64,000 nucleotides of DNA, taken from NCBI GenBank assembly GCA_949987565.1, contig OX465111.1, forward strand, positions 10,993,202 to 11,057,201, in the 5' to 3' direction. A program made the translations under genes and the position numbers. A model generated the notes under the pieces. It had not been told where the DNA came from and made no database searches. It saw only the letters and a list, made by a program, of their open reading frames with translations. Positions 60,251-64,000 of the stretch are shown here, one piece after another (position 1 is the stretch's first letter; every line of letters starts with the position of its first letter). Source of the DNA: Luidia sarsii. Its lineage: Eukaryota > Echinodermata > Asteroidea > Paxillosida > Luidiidae.

Positions 60251-60499
60251 AGAGACCCTTTTTGATCGTGCCATCATTCCGGAATGAGTGCATCCCAGAG
60301 GGCCAGGGTGATGTCTATGTGACATTCCCTGAGATATCTGCAAACAATACTGATGGCAACCCAGTCCTGTGCACAGTGGATGGAGTTGATGTGCCCACCA
60401 CCGGAGGAGTCTTTTCTGCCGGCTCGTACGCAGTCAACTGTTCCGCTGAAAACAACGCAGGATGTAGCGCTTGGAAAACCTTTCCTCTTGTTGTAGCAG
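60251..60499 (+). CDS. HYR-like domain exon 24
   Basis: ERPFLIV and TTGGVF like exon 22, but keeps NNT and has SYAVNC. Followed by the shortest unit (914 bp). Confidence 0.92.
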
Positions 60500-61164
60500 G
60501 TCAGAAATTTTTTAGGGGTCCGAGTAAAACATATCCAGTCTTGCTTTTCTTTGGTCAGCCCACCAAAATGGATTATTCTCTAGCTTCCACTGTCCTAATA
60601 CATACCTGAGAGGATGTAGTTTGCATCCCAAACAATGCACTACATGCAATTTGAGAACATCTCGGGTTCAGAAATGTACTCCATCATCCTAGTTTTCACT
60701 GCCAGGAAAAGTATGCAGAGCAGAGAGGTGTTTTTTGGCGAAATGATATTCAGGTGATCACAATGAGTGTTTTCCTAGCTGCAGCGTAGTTGTTTCAAGA
60801 AACTATACATGCACACACTATGAACATCTAAACTGTGACAAAAGAGTGAAAATGGTATTTTGCCGTAAAACTAAAAAATCACTGTGATTTCACTGTGCAT
60901 TTTACAGTGAATTCACCATGAAAAAAACACCCCTCTAACCTGATAAGGTTAGAGACAGTGAAAAAACCCGTGAATATCTAGGGTGGCAAGCTTCAGCCTT
61001 TTGCATTGGCTAATTCAATTACAAGTACCCATACATGCACATCATGATAGGCTCTATGTTAGTTACTGTAGAAATACAGCACATTTTTACCGTAAAGTTT
61101 TGACACCACTGTACAACTGTACACAAATATTTTCAAGGATAAGTTTACTATTTGATTCCTGCAG

Positions 61165-61413
61165 AGAGACCCTTGTTGATCGTGCCATCATTCCGGAATG
61201 AGTGCATCCCAGAGGGTCAGGGTGATGTCTATGTGACATTCCCTGAGATATCTGCAAACAATACTGATGGCAACCCAGTCCAGTGCACAGTGGATGGAGT
61301 TGATGTGCCCACCACCGGACGAGTCTTTTCTGCCGGCTCGTACACGGTCAACTGTTCCGCTGAAAACAACGCAGGATGTAGCGCTTGGAAAACCTTTCCT
61401 CTTGTTGTAGCAG
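61165..61413 (+). CDS. HYR-like domain exon 25
   Basis: NPVQC and GRVF type. The upstream intron matches the rare one before exon 8. Confidence 0.92.
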
Positions 61414-62116
61414 GTCAGAAATTATTTAGGGGTTCGAGTAAAACATATCCAGTCTTGCTTTTATTTGTTGAGCCCACCAAAATTTACTTGATTATTCTTT
61501 AGCTTCCACTGTCCTAATACATATACCTGAGAGGACGTAGTTTGCAGCTAAAAACAATGCACTACATGTAACTTTAGAAAATCTTGGGTTTAGAAATGAA
61601 CTCCTTCATGCTAGTTTTTACCGCCATGAGAATTATATAGAGCAGAGAGTTTTTCAGACAAATTGATATTCAGGTGTTTACAATGAGTGTTTTCCTAGCT
61701 GCAGCGTAGTTTTTTCAAGAACCTGTACATGCACACACTATGAACATCTAAACTATGACGAAAGAGTGAAAATGGTATTTTGCCGTGAAACTAAAAAATC
61801 ACTGTGATTTCCCTGTGCATTTTACAGTGAATTCACCATGAAAAAAACACCTCTCTGACCTGTTAAGGACTTCCTCAGGTCACTTATTTGAAGAGACAGT
61901 GAAAAAACCGTGAATATCTACATGTAGGGTGGCAAGCTCTAGCCTTCAGCGATGGCTAATTCAAGTACAAGTACCCATACATGCACAGCATGATAGGCTC
62001 TACATGTATGTTAATTACAGTAGAAATACAGCACATTTTTGCTGTAAAGTTTTGACACCACTGTACAACCGTATACAAATATTTTCAAGGATAGGTTTAC
62101 TGTTTGATTCCTGCAG

Positions 62117-62365
62117 AGAGACCCTTGTTGATCGTGCCATCATTCCGGAATGAGTGCATCCCAGAGGGCCAGGGTGATGTCTATGTGACATTCCCTGAGA
62201 TATCTGCAAACAATACTGATGGCAACCCAGTCCAGTGCACAGTGGATGGAGTTGATGTGCCCACCACCGGACGAGTCTTTTCTGCCGGCTCGTACACGGT
62301 CAACTGTTCCGCTGAAAACAACGCAGGATGTAGCGCTTGGAAAACCTTTCCTCTTGTTGTAGCAG
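62117..62365 (+). CDS. HYR-like domain exon 26
   Basis: NPVQC and GRVF type; standard junctions. Confidence 0.92.
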
Positions 62366-63061
62366 GTCAGAAAATGTTTAGGGGTTGGAGTAAAACATAT
62401 CCGGTCTTGCTTTTATTTGTTGAGCCCACCAAAATTTACTTGATTATTCTCTAGCTTCCACTGTCCTAATACATACCTGAGAGGATGTAGTTTGCATCCC
62501 AAACATTGCACTACATGCAATTTGAGAACATCTCGGGTTCAGAAATGTACTCCATCATCCTAGTTTTCACTGCCATGAAAAGTATGCAGAGCAGAGAGGT
62601 GTTTTTTGGCGAAATGATATTCAGGTGATCACAATGAGTGTTTCCCTAGCTGCAGCGTAGTTGTTTCAAGAAACTATACATGCACACACTATGAACATCT
62701 AAACTGTGACAAAAGAGTGAAAATGGTATTTTGCCGTAAAACTAAAAAATCACTGTGATTTCACTGTGCATTTTACAGTGAATTCACCATGAAAAAAAAC
62801 ACCTCTCTGACCTGATAAGGACTTCCTCAGGTCACTTATTTGAAGAGACAGTGAAAAAACCGTGAATATCTAGGGTGGCAAGCTCTAGCCTTTAGCGATG
62901 GCTAATTCAAGTACAAGTACCCATACATGCACAGCATGATAGGCTCTACATGTATGTTCATTACAGTAGAAATACAGCACATTTTTGCTGTAAAGTTTTG
63001 AACCACTGTACAACCGTATACAAATATTTTCAAGGATAGGTTTACTGTTTGATTCCTGCAG

Positions 63062-63310
63062 AGAGACCCTTGCTGATCGTGCCATCATTCCGGAATGAGT
63101 GCATCCCAGAGGGTCAGGGTGATGTCTATGTGACATTCCCTGAGATATCTGCAAACAATACTGATGGCAGCCCAGTCCAGTGCACAGTGGATGGAGTTGA
63201 TGTGCCCACCACCGGACGAGTCTTTTCTGCCGGCTCGTACACGGTCAACTGTTCCGCTGAAAACAACGCAGGATGTAGCGCTTGGAAAACCTTTCCTCTT
63301 GTTGTAGCAG
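63062..63310 (+). CDS. HYR-like domain exon 27 (last complete in window)
   Basis: GSPVQC and GRVF: another mixed type. Followed by a full intron that runs to the window end, so the protein continues beyond it. Confidence 0.92.
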
Positions 63311-64000
63311 GTCAGAAAATGTTTAGGGGTTCGAGTAAAACATATCCAGTCTTGCTTTTATTTGTTGAGCCCACCAAAATTTACTTGATTATTCTTTAGC
63401 TTCCACTGTCCTAATACATATACCTGAGAGGACGTAGTTTGCAGCTAAAAACAATGCACTACATGTAACTTTAGAAAATCTTGGGTTTAGAAATGAACTC
63501 CTTCATGCTAGTTTTTACCGCCATGAGAATTATATAGAGCAGAGAGTTTTTCAGACAAATTGATATTCAGGTGTTTACAATGAGTGTTTTCCTAGCTGCA
63601 GCGTAGTTTTTTCAAGAACCTGTACATGCACACACTATGAACATCTAAACTGTGACGAAAGAGTGAAAATGGTATTTTGCCGTGAAACTAAAAAATCACT
63701 GTGATTTCCCTGTGCATTTAACAGTGAATTCACCATGAAAAAAACACCTCTCTGACCTGATAAGGACTTCCTCAGGTCACTTATTTGAAGAGACAGTGAA
63801 AAAAACGTGAATATCTACATGTAGGGTGGCAAGCTCTAGCCTTTAGCGATGGCTAATTCAAGTACAAGTACCCATACATGCACAGCATGATAGGCTCTAC
63901 ATGTATGTTAATTACAGTAGAAATACAGCACATTTTTGCTGTAAAGTTTTGACACCACTGTACAACCGTATACAAATATTTTCAAGGATAGGTTTACTGT

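Larger units (their letters stand above)
39655..64000 (+). repeat. ~0.95-kb tandem exon-plus-intron array (25+ units)
   Basis: Units of about 942-952 bp (one of 914) each contain one 249-bp HYR exon and about 700 bp of intron, and the introns are nearly as conserved as the exons. Every intron carries the same truncated left end of the CACTA-type element (CACACTATGAACATCTAAAC and onward to GGGTGGCAAGCTC), then native intron sequence leading to GATTCCTGCAG|. Typical unit spacings: 950, 946, 952, 952, 942, 945, 946, 952, 945, 944. The window ends 13 bp before the next expected exon, so the array continues. Confidence 0.95.

Noticed and set aside
40156..62153. Recurrent 72-74-codon plus-strand frames ending in DRAIIPE
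   Set aside because: They run from intron into the HYR exon in the wrong frame and cross the acceptor; not a separate product.
41192..63154. Recurrent 64-89-codon minus-strand frames over each HYR exon
   Set aside because: They are the antisense of the HYR exons, copied with each unit; the plus-strand exon with splice sites explains them.

Overview
This is animal nuclear DNA, not bacterial. Coding sequence is sparse, introns are long, splice junctions have GT..AG ends, and transposon families and tandem arrays are abundant. The only confident gene is a secreted or surface protein built from hyalin-repeat-like (HYR) domains and, probably, mucin-like Thr/Pro/Ala repeats. Tandem HYR exons of phase 1-1, mucin repeats, many MITE-like elements and an RTE-like LINE best suit a marine invertebrate deuterostome. 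A lancelet is my best guess, but this is inference and no species-diagnostic gene is present.

Layout. 1-10.8 kb: gene-poor DNA with short transposon-like repeats, a tRNA-like relic and one dead non-LTR retrotransposon (5.15-8.47 kb). 10825-10903: a likely signal-peptide exon ending in a phase-1 GTAAGT donor, the best candidate first exon for the secreted gene downstream. 10.9-29 kb: a long intron or intergenic stretch with nested dispersed repeats, a hAT-like insertion with an exact 8-bp target duplication (19891-21523), about 44 copies of an 88-bp satellite (22.5-26.34 kb) and a solo LTR at the satellite edge (26355-26989). 28803-35678: a 3438-bp segment duplicated head to tail almost without change; each copy holds a short phase 1-1 Thr-rich exon and a long 18-bp-repeat mucin-like reading frame. 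35851-36313: an intact CACTA-type non-autonomous element. 36357-37742: a third 18-bp-repeat region. 37995-64000: 27 HYR exons, each exactly 249 bp and phase 1-1, the last 25 in an almost identical ~945-952-bp exon-plus-intron repeat that runs off the window end.

How the parts fit. The signal exon, the short Thr-rich exons and every HYR exon share phase 1 at their junctions, so any number can be joined in frame. This is the classic arrangement for exon shuffling and copy-number change. The protein would be a secreted, heavily O-glycosylated stalk followed by a long string of disulphide-bonded, N-glycosylated HYR beads. The strongest discovery is the history written in the introns: a CACTA-type element entered one intron, lost its right end, and was then amplified with its exon about 25 times.
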